6,193 nt of DNA from Hyphomicrobiales bacterium. Its GTDB lineage: Bacteria > Pseudomonadota > Alphaproteobacteria > Rhizobiales > CAYWUX01. Location of the stretch: contig JANQOC010000382.1 of assembly GCA_028279265.1 (NCBI GenBank), positions 1-6,193 on the forward strand. The letters run 5' to 3'. Under the pieces are notes generated by a model. The model was given only the letters and a program-made list of their open reading frames with translations. It was not told the DNA's origin and searched no databases. Positions 5,886 to 6,193 of the stretch are shown in pieces; positions within the stretch are counted from its first letter, which is position 1; every line of letters starts with the position of its first letter. Position numbers and translations under genes: made by a program.

Positions 5886-6193
5886 GTGGATGAGTTCACT
5901 GTTCGTCCTGATCCCGAGAATGGACAATTGTCGGTCGATGTCGATGGAACGGATCATAATGGCCAGCCCATTTCCACTTCCGTTATCACCGAAAAACCCC
6001 TGACATTGTTCCTCAATTCCCAGGAGATCGTCACGATGATGACTATCGGCGATTATCCCGACTTGCTTGGCGTCGGCTTTCTCCTGAATCAGAACATGCT
6101 GAATGAGAACGACCAAATAACTGACATAGAATATGACGACGAGTTGAACGTCGTTGTCATCCGCACGGATCAGGAAACGAATTTCGAAGACAA
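5886..6193 (+). CDS. fdhD: Formate dehydrogenase accessory sulfurtransferase FdhD (5' part, runs off window)
   Basis: The first 102 codons of an open frame that continues past the right edge. FdhD takes sulfur from a cysteine desulfurase and transfers it to the Mo- or W-bisMGD cofactor before insertion into formate dehydrogenase, and is needed for that enzyme's activity. Seen: after an acidic, poorly conserved N-terminus of about 33 residues comes EKPLTLFLNSQEIVTMMTIG (36-55), then DYPDLLGVGFLLNQNML (56-72) and an acidic DIEYDDELNVVVIRT stretch, matching the conserved first strand and the GFL helix of FdhD/NarQ proteins. The family's catalytic cysteine loop would lie downstream and cannot be checked. 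The start chosen is GTG with AAGGA 7 nt upstream; ATG at 5856 would add ten residues. The gene diverges from mrp. The domain call is confident; cofactor metal and client enzyme are inferred. Confidence 0.85.
   Translation, partial: MDEFTVRPDPENGQLSVDVDGTDHNGQPISTSVITEKPLTLFLNSQEIVTMMTIGDYPDLLGVGFLLNQNMLNENDQITDIEYDDELNVVVIRTDQETNFED

Noticed and set aside
5796..6116. A 106-codon open frame on the - strand across the fdhD start.
   Set aside because: It overlaps the recognisable FdhD frame and has no family features.

Overview
The window reads as chromosomal DNA from a Gram-negative proteobacterium, most likely a (marine or free-living) alphaproteobacterium. This is inferred from protein flavour (single-domain PPK2, an Mrp with an N-terminal DUF59 domain, a free-standing DUF971 protein, a TupBC transporter) and from moderate GC by eye; it is not proven. 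There is no sign of phage, insertion sequence, CRISPR, rRNA or tRNA. Coding density is high. All complete genes look intact, and the last gene runs off the right edge.

Left part (1-2480, + strand): a class I-like polyphosphate kinase 2 gene (69-956), then a roughly 180 bp spacer with operator-like repeats, then a class III PLP-dependent aminotransferase (1140-2480, specific substrate unknown). These two genes have no obvious functional link to each other.

Right part (2485-6193): a cluster centred on molybdenum/tungsten and iron-sulfur enzymes. It holds a DUF971 (GBBH-like N-terminal domain) protein on the - strand (2485-2847), the tungstate ABC transporter permease and ATPase tupB-tupC on the + strand (2973-4390, overlapping ATGA), the Fe-S cluster carrier ATPase Mrp/ApbC on the - strand (4391-5584), and the first 102 codons of a formate dehydrogenase accessory sulfurtransferase, fdhD, on the + strand (from 5886). 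These products could cooperate: TupBC would import tungstate for a W/Mo-bisMGD cofactor, FdhD would sulfurate that cofactor for a formate dehydrogenase, and Mrp (perhaps with the DUF971 protein) would supply Fe-S clusters. The cooperation is inferred from gene neighbourhood. The substrate-binding subunit TupA is not in the window.

The points most worth a second look are: the 120-nt structured leader in front of fdhD; the arrangement in which DUF59-Mrp and DUF971 (fused in plant HCF101) flank tupBC on the opposite strand; the absence of tupA next to tupBC; and two convergent gene pairs whose stop codons lie in short palindromes with gaps of 4 and 0 bp. I did not find an obviously new multi-gene system.
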